DNA of 64,000 bases from Hemerocallis citrina (lineage: Eukaryota; Streptophyta; Magnoliopsida; Asparagales; Asphodelaceae), in NCBI GenBank assembly GCA_017893485.1, contig CM030367.1:139008388-139072387 (forward strand), in the 5' to 3' direction. Position 1 is the first letter of the stretch. Each line of letters begins with the position of its first letter. The translations under genes and the position numbers were made by a program. Positions 22,963 to 33,053 of the stretch are shown piece after piece. The notes below the pieces were generated by a model. The model worked only from the letters and a program-made list of their open reading frames with translations, had not been told where the DNA came from and searched no databases.

Positions 22963-23706
22963 TGTTGGGTTTATGTCTTGCATACTAAGTTCAATACGAA
23001 GACGATGAAGCGAAAGAAGCGATGCATCGATTAGATGGAAGATGAAGCATCAGCAACAACAGAAGAATGTGCGGTCGATCACACCTTCTGTTGTTGTTGT
23101 TGCTTCTCATCTTCCATCTAATCAGTTGAGTGCACCCCCTCAGGTTTTGCTAGAGTCAAATGTGCGGTAGACTGCACTTTGGGCAGTCGGTTGTTTGTGT
23201 TCGGGTTCGGGTCTAGGGGATCTGTTTGAAGCCCGATTTCTTCTTCAAGTTAGATCGTACTACTCTTATCGTAAGGTTATCTCTTCAGGAATATCTAATG
23301 GCAATTGTATCAAGATATCAAACTAGGTTTTCTGTATATCTCTATATATTATTGTAATTGGCCTCTTTTGAAAGGTAAGAAAGAAAGCACTTCAATGAAG
23401 ATAATTTGAGAGGTTCTTCAATAATAAATAATCATTATTTTCTGGTGAGACTAGAGAGAGGGTCGTGATGAAAATTGTAATATTCTTGTATGTTCTCTAG
23501 TTGAATAACATCTCGGTTTCTTCTCCCCCGGGTTAAAGAGAAAGCCTCAATCGGGATAAATTTGTGTGCTTTAGTATTTTGATGTGATCTTCTATTTACT
23601 TGATGATTTGTGTTGATTGTGTCGCTTAACTCAACAAGATTCTAGCCAGTAGAATAGAGAGTTAATTTTCTAACAATTAATTTCAGAACGCCAATTGTTC
23701 CTCCCA
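22963..23706 (+). repeat. Copia 3' LTR, about 744 bp, with inverted duplication
   Basis: Starts TGTTGGGTTTATG. It is longer than the 5' LTR partly because of a local inverted repeat, 23029-23065 against 23085-23123 with a 19-bp loop. Confidence 0.8.
23029..23123. repeat. Inverted repeat inside Copia 3' LTR
   Basis: The left arm contains GATTAGATGGAAGATG and CAACAACAGAAG. The right arm is its reverse complement with a few changes, with arms of 37 and 39 bp. The 5' LTR has only the left-arm sequence, so the right arm was gained by this copy. Confidence 0.85.
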
Positions 23707-23935
23707 CTTATTTATTTCTTGGCACTCAAAATAGAAAGCAGTACAAATAAATATACACATTATCCAACACGTCTATCTATAACAACGAGGCCAAGAAATT
23801 GAACTAGGGTATGAAGTTCTGGTACTTTTTATCATTCTCACTGCATGCATGCATGAATCATGCATGATGAATTGTTAATTCATCCATCCTTTACTCTTTT
23901 TTAGGACATTAAGCGTGATCATGAACTAAAGCAAA

Positions 23936-24069
23936 CTAGTATTATACATGTGCTGTGCATGTGGAGAAAAATTGGGAGAAATGAAAAGGGCAAAAAAAAA
24001 TTTTACCTACACATACGTTGCACGGGTTGGATTAAGGACAAATGCCTTTTCCCATTATAGTAGTAGAGA
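23936..24069 (-). mobile_element. Mini-Helitron, 134 bp
   Basis: On the minus strand it starts TCTCTACTACTATAATGGG after a host A and ends with a hairpin (ACATGCACAGCACATGT) and CTAG before a host T. It is very similar inside to the plus-strand Helitron at 29900-30044. It is non-coding. Confidence 0.8.
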
Positions 24070-24549
24070 TAAGGACATTATCAAAAATAAAATTGAAAAA
24101 TCTTGGGATCTCGTGATTACCTATTTTGAAGCATTCATAATCTTGAGGAGTTTATTTTTATCTTCTTTCATATCATGTTGTTTCTGTAACAACCCGCTCC
24201 AAACTCAGAGAATTTATTTATTTCTTAGTACAACTATCAACCACAATCTGCCTCTTAAAAGATAGTTAACCAATTAGGTGACTCTTGATCATAGGCAATT
24301 ATATTTATTATTTATTAATCTTGTTAATCTCCCGATATGGAACAAATATAACCCACATTCGCCACCTCTCGCTTGCATCACGTGGGCCCCATCCTAGGCA
24401 CCACGTCACCCGCAAGCACACAGCAGCAGTGCCTGCCCCCCTCTGCCTAGGCCCCACGCTCTGCTGCCAGTCGCCCACGTGGCAGCACGGACACCAGCAG
24501 CAGCTGCTGTTCTCTGGGCCCCACGTGCAGCCAGCTCCAAGCAACACCT
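24070..24549. other. Unassigned region with GC-rich block
   Basis: TGTAACAACCCGCTCC at 24185 looks like a plant LTR start, but I found no matching end or TSD. 24370-24540 is unusually GC-rich with repeated CACGTGG and CAGCAG strings. A 177-codon frame crosses it, but its content is low-complexity and continues into microsatellite, so I do not call a gene. Confidence 0.5.
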
Positions 24550-24651
24550 CCCACAGAATATTTTATGGGACAACCACTCAATTCCCACAGAATATTTTAT
24601 GGGACAACCACTCAATTCCCACAGAATATTTTATGGGACAACCACTTAATT
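24550..24651. repeat. Three tandem 34-bp repeats
   Basis: Copies at 24550, 24584 and 24618 of a unit beginning CCCACAGAATATTTTATGGG, nearly identical, followed by a (TA)n run. Confidence 0.93.
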
Positions 24652-24658
24652 CCTTCAG

Positions 24659-24659
<1 letters not shown>

Positions 24660-24695
<36 letters not shown>
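24660..24695. repeat. (TA)n microsatellite
   Basis: About 17 TA units. Confidence 0.95.
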
Positions 24696-24696
<1 letters not shown>

Positions 24697-25029
24697 AATG
24701 CTCAATGGAAAACGGGTCTAGTTTTCACTGGTTGGAAAACAGCGATCTGAGCCATTGGATCACTCTTGATCATGATCAACAGCTCAGATCTGAGACGCCC
24801 ATCACCCATCCTCACTAAGTGGCAGAGGGTTATTTTGGAAATTTCTTCGCAAATAACTCTTCGCCTTACGGATTCTAAAAAAAATGAATTAACCTAGGCC
24901 GTTGTTGGGAACAACAGCCTAGGTTATAAAAAATTGAATCATAGGCCGTTGTTTGGAACAATGACCTTATTCTCAATTTTTATAATCTAGGCCGTTGGGA
25001 ACAACGGCCTAGGCTATAAAATTTCTATA

Positions 25030-26960
25030 AAATATGGCCGTGTACCGCTTTATTTATTTTTTTTACCAAAAGCGATACGCGGGCGTATCTCTCGAACCGT
25101 GAGTCGAAACTTACTTCTACAAATTTGGGTGACTTGTGAGAGGTGAGACCAACCAACTCGCAAAGTTTCGTATTTTTTGAAAATTGTTTGAAGGGTTTTC
25201 CAGTCTAACCGCAGTAAAAAAGTTCTAAGTCATTTACTTATAGTTCGATGAACGTGAAAAAACTGCACAAACGGCATCCAAAATTTATAAAACTTTACAA
25301 CTTAATGAAATTCACGTAACACAAGCCATCCCAACTTGTAGAAGCGGGTTTCGAGTCACGGTTCGAGAGATACAGCCGTGTATCGTTTTACAAAGGTTTT
25401 TTCAACCAAAACCGATATACGCCCGTATCTCTCCAACCGTGAGTCGAAACTCACTTCTACAAGCTGGGAAGGCTTTTTCTACGTGAGACCATACTACTCG
25501 CAAAGTTTCGTATTTTTTGAAGATCGGTTGAAGGGTTTTTTAGTCTAACCGCAGTAAAAAAGTTCTAAATAATTTACTTATAGTTCGATGAACGTGAGAA
25601 AACGGCACAAACGGCATCTAAAATTTATAAAACTTTGCAAATTGGTTGAATTCACATATCACAAGCCACCTCAACGTGTGGAAGTGAGTTTCGACCCACG
25701 ATTCGAGAGATACGGTCGTGTATCGCTTTACAAAGATTTTTTTCAAGCAGAAGCGATACACGCCCGTATCTCTCCAACCGTAAGTCGAAACTCACTTCTA
25801 CAAGTTGGAGAGGCTTATGCTACGTGAGACCATCCTACTCGCAAAGTTTCGTATTTTTTGGAGGTCGGTTGAAGGGTTTTCTAGTCTAACTGCACTAAAA
25901 AAGTTCTAAGTCATTTACTTATACATCGATGAACGTAAGAAAACCGTACAAATGGCATCCAAATTTTATAAAATTTTGTAACTTGGCCGAATTCACGCAA
26001 CACAAGCTACCCCAACTTATAGAAGCAATTTTTGAGTCACGGTTTGCAAGATATGGCCGTATACCGCTTTATTTGGTTTTTTTAAACCAAAAGCGATATA
26101 CGGCCATATCTCTCGAACCGTGAGTCGAAACTCACTTCTGCAAGTTGGGTTGGCTTATGATAGGTGAGACCAACCAACTCGCAAAATTTCGTATTTTTTG
26201 GAGGTCGTTTGAAGGGTTTTCTAGTTTAACCGCAGTAAAAAAGTTCTAACTTATTTACTTATAGTTCGATGAACGTGAGAAAACCGTACAAACGGCATCC
26301 AAAATTTATAAAACTTTACAACTTTGTCGAATTCATGTAACACAAGCCATTCCAACTTGTAGAAGCGAGTTTCGAGTCACGGTTTGCGAGATACGACCGT
26401 ATACCGCTTTATTTGGTTTTTTTATACCAAAAGAGATATGCTGCCGTATCTCTCGAATCGTGAATCGAAACTCACTTCTGCAAGTTGGAGTGGCTTGTGA
26501 TAGGTGAAACCAATATACTCGCAAAGTTTCGTATTTTTTGGAAGTCGTTTGAAGAGTTTTCTAGTCTAACCGCACTACAAAAGTTCTAAGTAGTTTACTT
26601 CTTGTGCGATGAACATAACAAAACTACACAAACGGCATCCAAAATTTATAAAACTTTGCAATTTGGTCGAACTCACGTAGTACACGCCACTCAAACTTGT
26701 AGAAGAGAATTTCGACTCACGGTTTGCTAGATACGGCCGTGTACCGCTTTTTTTTTTCAACCAAAAGTGATACGCGGCCATATCTCTCAAACCGTAAGTC
26801 GAAACTCACTTCTACAAGTTGGGCTGGCTTGTGCTACGTGAGATCAACCTACTCGCAAAGTTTTGTATTTTTTGAAGATCGTTTGCAGGGTTTTCAAGCA
26901 TAACCGCACTAAAAACTTTCTAAATAATTTCGTATATATCGAACGTGAAAAAACAACACA
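25030..26960. repeat. Tandem array of about six 340-bp units, each with a ~140-bp palindrome
   Basis: The units share a spacer with TCGCAAAGTTTCGTATTTTT and GTTCGATGAACGTGA. Between spacers sits an inverted repeat with arms of about 68 bp (CAACTTGTAGAAG, GTCACGGTTCGAGAGATACG and their inverses) around a T-rich loop. Palindrome centres lie near 25055, 25395, 25735, 26080, 26420 and 26755. Units differ by scattered substitutions. Two 64-79 codon frames starting MNVRK (25588, 25929) are successive units read in the same way, not genes. Confidence 0.88.
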
Positions 26961-26999
26961 AACAAAACTAAATTACTAAGGCAAAGAATTCTATAGCTA

Positions 27000-27205
27000 C
27001 AAATTTTTTATGTCTTTAGGCACTTGAATATATTATTCCTAAATGTAGACTTTTTTGTGCACTTAAATATATTAAAAGTCTTCCCAATTCTAGTTCTACA
27101 AATTACTAAGGCAAAGAAAATTTTTGGGCACTTGAATATATTAAAAGTCTTCTCAATTCAACATCTACAAATTACTAAGGCAAAGAACTTTTTGGCCACT
27201 TTATA
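27000..27205. repeat. Short tandem repeats next to the hairpin array
   Basis: Three diverged copies, 60-90 bp apart, of a unit with CTACAAATTACTAAGGCAAAGAA and GGCACTTGAATATATTA. Confidence 0.8.
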
Positions 27206-27909
27206 AATAATTTAGTATGGACAAATTGAAAAATCAACACAAATAAAACTACTAAGCTAAAGAATTAGTAAATACCTTACAAAATAAGTCCGAATTTAGC
27301 CAATAAATGCGTTGTGGCCGAATTAGGGTTTCGATTTGCTTTCGAAGATGGGATGAGAGAGTTGGATTTCAATGTTTGGAGTATATATTGTGAGAGAGGA
27401 GGAGGAGCGGACAGAGGATGACAGATTTGTGTTTTGATCAAGGATTAGGATTTTCTTGAGTTTGGTTTCGGTGAAAAAACGAGATAGAGAGTGGGGAGAG
27501 TCGGTTGAAAAAGATGATCTGTATACAGATCTAAAATTTTTTAGAGTGCCTTAACCCGTCATTGGGAACGATGGGCTATAAAAAAAATATGCCTTAACCC
27601 GTCGTTTTCAATAATGGGTTAAGGCTAAATTTTAGAAGAAAAAAAATTTGAGCCGCTGGATCAAAGATCCAACGGTCAAGATCGCAATTCGCACTCTCGT
27701 AGTGGTATGCATGAACATGGATGACATAGGTTGTAAGTTGTTACTGCAACATAATTAGTGATCATCTCCTAGTTTACTAGTGGCCATAGAGTCAAATGCT
27801 CAGATGTTTTACCGTCATAAGAATCTGAATAGTATGATGGTTTCAATGCGTGTTAATTAGGGGGTGTTTGTTAATTTGATAGAAAAATGCTATGACTTTG
27901 CTTTATTTA

Positions 27910-28723
27910 GAGCATCCACAGTGGTTTGCTAAATACTCAAAAATTAGAAATCCATTTAGAAAAGTGACGTGCAGTGGTTCGCTAAAAACTCAAAAATTAG
28001 AATAGGAATGTACAGTACTTTGCTAAAGTTAGGAGGCCGGATGGTCGATTGCTAAATATAGAAGACGGATGAACATAATCCGTTTGAGTATTGAGACGGA
28101 GGAAGGTCATCCGTCTATTCGATAATTAAAAAAAAATTGTTTCAAACGGATGAAGTTGTTCCGTCCGTTCTTAATTTGTTATTTATTATATAAAATTAAT
28201 TAATTAAATAGATATAGCTAATTAAAAAAAAAAATCCCAAAAGTCACAAACGGATGTTCTTCATCCTTCTACACATTTTTTTTTACTTTATTAAAAATCC
28301 CAAAAAATTTCCAAAGCAATAGACGGTTGTCCATCATCCTTCTACACATTTTTTTTTACTTTATTAAAAAAAAAAAATATCAAAAGCAATAGACGGTTGT
28401 CCATCATCCTTCTACACATTTTTTTTAAACTTTATTAAAAAAAAAATCAAAAGGAACACTATTGCCAGTTTAACATAGGAGGAAAAAAAAAGTTTAATAC
28501 GCACGGATGATGAACATCCGTCCATTGTAAAGGACGGATGAAGATGCGCCGTCTGCTCCATTTGTTAATAAAAAAAATTAAAAAAATATTAGACGGATGA
28601 ACAAGATCCGTTTCATACTATGCTTTTTTAAAATTTAGAAATAACGACTGCAGCGACATTCGTTAAAAGCTAAATTTTCATTTCTAAACTTAGAATAGGT
28701 TTAGAAAACCACTGTGGATGCTC
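27910..28723. mobile_element. PIF/Harbinger-like MITE, intact, 814 bp
   Basis: Perfect ends GAGCATCCACAGTGG and CCACTGTGGATGCTC with TSD TTA (27907-27909, 28724-28726). It carries at least eight copies, in both orientations, of near-palindromes around GACGGATGAACATCATCCGTC (for example 28063-28085, 28095-28115, 28501-28560, 28592-28615). A roughly 70-bp unit ending in TCATCCTTCTACAC is repeated three times (28243-28440). It has no coding frame. It shares ends, but not the internal word, with the MITEs at 2976 and 9966. Confidence 0.88.
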
Positions 28724-28768
28724 TTAGTATGCCACATTGCAAAATGCTAACCATATATGGATTTTTAC

Positions 28769-29653
28769 TAGACCTGGCAATCTTTACCCGTGACCCGTGG
28801 GTATCCGCGGGTGTACCCGTACGGGCCGGGTACGGGTAAGGAAAATTTTGAAAAAAAATGAGTGGTTACTTTTTTACCCAGCCCGTGAACCCGCGGGTCG
28901 GGTCGGTTATACCCACGGGTACCCGTGGGTACCCATGTATTTAAATAAATAAAATTAAATTAAATACTCATCAACTTGAGTTGTAATTTATTTGAGTGTG
29001 TTGAGTTTGAATTTTATTTGGTTTCATTGTTTTTAATGTAATTAATTTCAAGACTTTAGAAACTTGTCATATGGTTTCATTGTTTTGATTTTGCAATTGT
29101 ATTTTTGATTATATTTAAATTTTGTTTAGACTCAATTATGTCTATATACTTTGAAAAATAATTGCTCTTTCTTTTCATGATTGGACAAATTATTGCTCTT
29201 TTGTCTTTGTTGATGAAATGATAAATTGAAATGCTAGTTGGATTTTGAATGTTGATACATATATTTATTTGAACAAGAAGCATAAAAAAACAACAAACAA
29301 CAAGCTTATTAAATTATCGTTCTTGATTCCTGATTACATTTGTTGTTGTTTCAGTTATTCAATTTTATATTTTCAATTTTTTAAAAAAATGATAGCATGT
29401 TGCTAATGTTTTTAATCAATTATTCAATTAAAATAAATTTTTAAAATTTTTTTAAAAACCCCAAAACAAACTCAAAATAAACAATGAAATATTGACGGGT
29501 ACCCATGGGTACTTGTGGGTACCCGCGGGCCGGGTCCGGGTTGGAAAAAAACTTTAAAAAAAGTTGCGGTTACTTTTCGACCCGGCCCGTTGGACCCGTG
29601 GGTCAAGCAACCCGTACCCATGGGTACCCGACCCGGCCCGTTTGCCAGGTCTA
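28769..29653. mobile_element. Non-autonomous hAT-like element, 885 bp
   Basis: Perfect 8-bp TSD ATTTTTAC (28761-28768, 29654-29661). Ends TAGACCTGGCAA and TTGCCAGGTCTA are exact inverses over 12 bp. GC-rich subterminal blocks repeat GGGTACCCGTGGGTA and its inverse. The centre is AT-rich and non-coding. Confidence 0.9.
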
Positions 29654-29669
29654 ATTTTTACCCCAAATA

Positions 29670-29762
29670 TCTCTACTACTATAATAATACTATAATGGAA
29701 GAAGACCTTAGTGTAATTTATCCATATCCCAACCCGTGCAACGCACGTTTAATTTAATTTAA
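29670..29762 (+). mobile_element. Helitron-like 5' fragment
   Basis: Starts TCTCTACTACTATAATAA and has the hairpin CGTGCAACGCACG but lacks a CTAG end. The next Helitron starts directly after it. Confidence 0.55.
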
Positions 29763-29899
29763 TCTCTACTATTATAATGGGAAAAGGCCTTAGTGTAATT
29801 TGTCCTTCTACCAACCCGTACAACACGCGTGCCTGAATTTTTACTTTTAAATATATATATGTATTTATTAAGCTGTGCAACCCAGGTGTAAATTACTAG
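29763..29899 (+). mobile_element. Mini-Helitron, 137 bp
   Basis: Starts TCTCTACTATTATAATGGG and ends GTGTAAATTACTAG. It is non-coding and directly followed by another Helitron. Confidence 0.75.
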
Positions 29900-30044
29900 T
29901 ATACTACTATAATGGGAGAATGTTTTAGTGTAATTTGTCCATCTACCAACCCGTGCAACAGACGTACTGGTAGATTTTTTTTTTTGCCCTTTTCATTTTT
30001 TCCCAAAAATTTTCTCCACGTGCACAGCACGTATATAATACTAG
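29900..30044 (+). mobile_element. Mini-Helitron, 145 bp
   Basis: Starts TATACTACTATAATGGG (the usual TC start changed) and ends with the hairpin ACGTGCACAGCACGT and CTAG. It is the plus-strand relative of the copy at 23936. Confidence 0.75.
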
Positions 30045-30045
30045 T

Positions 30046-30147
30046 ACATTATAAATGAATTGGGACCTACTTGTCACTAAAATAAAAGACAATGTTAAAA
30101 CATTGTCTTTTAGTGAGAAGTGGACCCCAATGCATTTATAATATATG
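30046..30147. repeat. Near-perfect hairpin (fold-back MITE-like), about 100 bp
   Basis: The left arm ATTATAAATG...AAGACAATGTT pairs with AACATTGTCTTTTAGTGA...CATTTATAAT over about 46 bp with a loop of only 2 or so bases. It starts right after a Helitron CTAG end. A small MITE or a small-RNA hairpin are both possible. Confidence 0.75.
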
Positions 30148-31015
30148 TTTGGAAAAAAAAACTCATGCATGTGTAGTCATCCTCTACCACATTAGCATTT
30201 TCAATTTCACAAATTTTCTGTGTTTCAAAATACTTTATTTGTTTAAAAGAAATAAATGTTTCTTATAGTTATGATACCTATAAAAAATACAAAAACCAAT
30301 TCACCACAAAATATGATGAATTGACTTGATAAAATTCATCCCTCTCTCTTTCCTTTTTTTTCTTCTTTTAATTTTTCTCGCAACAAAACGATAAAATATT
30401 ATTTTAGCATGTGAATTCATATTGTTTTCCTTGTTAACAAACAATAGACAACAAAATAATAAAAACCACTGATTTTGTTTTCACTTCTTAAAATCTGATT
30501 ATCAATTTTATATACTAGCAAACAAATGGCACCTAATCATCAACTTTCAATGGTGTAAATTAAGATAAAAATACACACATAGTAGTATATTAATTTTATG
30601 ACATTCACACAGCCACAATTCAAATTCTCTAGTTGTAACAACAAGGAAAAAAATCATTTGCCTTATTAGCACCAAAATAAAGTATGCCTAATGATCTTAG
30701 GTTCTCTTTGGTATTATTGTGAACGAAAAATACTTTCATTAAAAAGTACTGGTAAGAAAAATACGGTTGATTAACTTCAAAATTTTCTTATTAAGTAAAA
30801 CTATTTTGTTAAAAGCTGAATGCACAATTTTAGATGTTTTTAGATAAAATATTTTTTATTATATATTTTAAATTTTTTAATAAACACATTTTTAATTAAA
30901 TTAACCAAACATTTATTTTGAGTCTAAAAGAGATTTTAGATCCGAAAAAGTCCTAAAGCAAAACAATGCTAAACGGAGCCTATTCTCGTCCTCCTAAAAA
31001 AAATTGTGCCCCCAC
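30148..31015. other. AT-rich stretch without recognisable features
   Basis: No gene, terminal repeat or tandem array is seen. The DNA is AT-rich. Confidence 0.6.
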
Positions 31016-31024
31016 CTAAAACTG

Positions 31025-31923
31025 GATTTTTTCCCTGAAATATACCACTTTTTGGAACTAATTTTTAAAATAGACTACTTTCGAAACTAATTTCGAAAAT
31101 AGACTACTCGCAGTTCCCAACTGTGGGCTCTGTTAGTTTTAGGCCGCAATTCTATACAACACATTTTACTTGGAAAAATATGTCTAAGTCTCAAAGTCAG
31201 TTTAGGCCAAATATGAAATGAACTACGGCTGGAATTGGGTATGTTATTTTTAGGCCGCAGTTGGGAACTGCGGCCTCTATTTAACACTTTTTTACTTTGA
31301 TAATTTTGTTTAAGTCTCAAATTCAATTTAGACCAAATATGAAATGAACTAAGGCAGCAGTTCCTAACTGCGGCCTCTGTTATTTTTAGACCGCAGTTGG
31401 GAACTGCAGCCTATATTTAACACATCTTTACTTGAAAAATTTTGTCTAAGTCTTAAAGTCATTTTAGACCAAATATAAAATGAACTGAGGCCGCAGTTTC
31501 TCTGATATTTTTAGGCCGCAGTTGAGAACTGCAGCCTCTATTTAACACATCTTTACATGGAAAAATTTGTCTAAGTCTGAAAGTTACTTTAGGCCAAATA
31601 TGAAATGAACTAAGGCCGCAGTTTCCAACTGCGGCCTTTGTTATTTTTAGGCTGCAGTTGGGAACTGCGACCTTTATTTAACATTTTTTTACTTGGAAAA
31701 TTTTGTCTAAGTCTCGAAGTCACTTATGCCAAATATGAAATGAACCAAGGCTGCAGTTGGGAACTGCGACTTAGAAAAAAATCCATTTTGAAAAGGCCGC
31801 AGTTCCTCACAATCAAACAGGCCGTAGTTCCCAACTGCGAGTGGTTTGTTTTCGAAATTAGTTTCGAAAGTGGTATATTTTTTAAATTAGTTTAAAAAAG
31901 TGGTCTATTTTGAGAAAAACATC
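31025..31923. mobile_element. MULE-type MITE with palindrome array, 899 bp
   Basis: 9-bp TSD CTAAAACTG (31016-31024, 31924-31932). Inverted ends of roughly 90 bp begin GATTTTTTCCCTGAAATA and, from the right, GATGTTTTTCTCAAAATA. Inside are repeated units of about 150 bp, each with the palindrome GGCCGCAGTTGGGAACTGCGG or a variant, separated by TTTAGGCCAAATATGAAATG. There is no coding frame. The end pattern is like that of the MULEs at 19093 and 42712. Confidence 0.85.
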
Positions 31924-32213
31924 CTAAAACTGAGGGATAGCACCTTTTTTTTGGGTAGGAAGAGAGGCTTAGATATTTAAGCATATTTTATTTTTCTGTC
32001 CAAGCAGATGTTTTTTTTTGCATGCGGAAGACAAAGGCCAAGGTACTTATTAAGCGATAGAAAGGGCGTTCCAAACAAATTTATGATCTTAGGAGATACT
32101 GGTAAAAGTTCATGCAAGTGTCTGTCTCCTTGATAGGTACTTTAGTTTTAGTTTGAAAAGTTTTGGCAAAAACTTAAATTAAAACAATACAAAAAAATTG
32201 GTGTGATGAGTTA

Positions 32214-32647
32214 TCTATATAATAAAACACAAAGAAAGCTATCAAGTGGCTCTCCTTCAATCCCCCAAAAATTAAAGGTCCAGATCTAACCTCACAAAAC
32301 ATATTTTTCCTCCAAAAGTTTCCCCCCAAAATTCAAATTCAAATCCCTCACCCAAAACAACTCCTATATTTATTTATTTATTTTCTCTCTCTCTCTCCTT
32401 CCCTCCTCTATTCAAAAAATTAAGAAAATAAAAAAAATTTAAAAATTAAAAAATTAAAAATTAAAAAACTAAAAAATTTAAAAATTTAAAAACTTTAAAA
32501 ACAAATCAAAAAATCATATAATATATTTTTTGCTATATGTTTGCAACTTCAATTAATTTGCTGGACCTCCAGAAGTATTTTATATGATCAAACAAGGTGC
32601 ACCGTGCTCAAGACGTGCCGTAGGCACGTGTCAACGGGCAAACCTAG
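32214..32647 (+). mobile_element. Helitron 1 of a five-member chain, 434 bp
   Basis: Starts TCTATATAATAAAACAC after a host A. It ends with the hairpin ACGTGCCGTAGGCACGT (32613-32629) and CTAG. It is non-coding. It has the same length as, and high similarity to, the Helitron at 49344-49777. Confidence 0.88.
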
Positions 32648-33049
32648 TCTATATAATAAATTGCAAAGAAAGCTATCAAGTGGCTCTCATTCAATCTCCC
32701 CTAAAACTAATGGCCTAGATTTAACCTCACAAAACACATTTCCCCCCCAAAAGTTTCCCCCAAAACTCAAATCAAATTCCCCCTCCAAAACAACTCATTT
32801 ATTTATTTAATTATTTCTCTCTCTCTCTCTCCCTCTCTCTATATATATGGAAACATGGATTTTTATATCCCAATTTATAATTATTTTTTACCATATACTA
32901 ATGGAAACATTGACATTTATTTATAAATAATTATTGTCATACTATTCAAACTTCAGCTACATAATTGTTGATTTACTTATTACAAGGCTTTTCATATACT
33001 GTATCGTTCTGAGGACGTGCCGTAGGCACGTGGCCACGAGCAAATCTAG
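32648..33049 (+). mobile_element. Helitron 2 of the chain, 402 bp
   Basis: Starts TCTATATAATAAATTGC immediately after the CTAG of Helitron 1 and ends with the same hairpin and CTAG. Confidence 0.85.
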
Positions 33050-33053
33050 TATA

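Larger units (their letters stand above)
20741..23706 (+). mobile_element. Ty1/Copia element, internally deleted and decayed
   Basis: LTRs at 20741-21430 and 22963-23706 align over their length (shared GGTTTATGTCTTG start). TSD CTTAT flanks both ends (20736-20740, 23707-23711). A Met-tRNA primer site follows the first LTR. The 1.5-kb internal region keeps only scraps of gag and of the region before integrase. The LTRs are clearly more diverged than those of the 3162 Gypsy element, so this insertion is older. Confidence 0.85.
24720..27710. mobile_element. Unclassified DNA-transposon-like element with palindromic ends and a hairpin array
   Basis: The two ends are inversely related: CACTGGTTGG with GCGATCTGAGCCATTGGATC at 24724 and the inverse of CACTACGAGAGTGCG with GCGATCTTGACCGTTGGATC at about 27700. 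Just inside both ends lie short palindromes around GTTGGGAACAAC (24895-25015) and GTCATTGGGAACGATGG (27550-27640). The core is a tandem hairpin array (25030-26960). No transposase is seen. The CACT/AGTG termini hint at CACTA, but no clear 3-bp TSD was found, so borders and class are open. Confidence 0.5.

Noticed and set aside
24185..24200. LTR-like start TGTAACAACCCGC
   Set aside because: No matching LTR end, second copy or TSD was found, so it is noted only as a possible fragment.
24285..24818. 177-codon ORF
   Set aside because: It crosses a GC-rich block, the 34-bp repeats and a (TA)n run. Composition and repeats explain the open frame.
25588..26123. Two similar ORFs starting MNVRK
   Set aside because: They are successive copies of the 340-bp tandem unit. 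The similarity comes from the DNA repeat, and most units do not keep the frame.
24720..27710. Firm CACTA classification
   Set aside because: Ends resemble CACTA but no 3-bp TSD is seen and no CACTA transposase or typical subterminal repeat is present.
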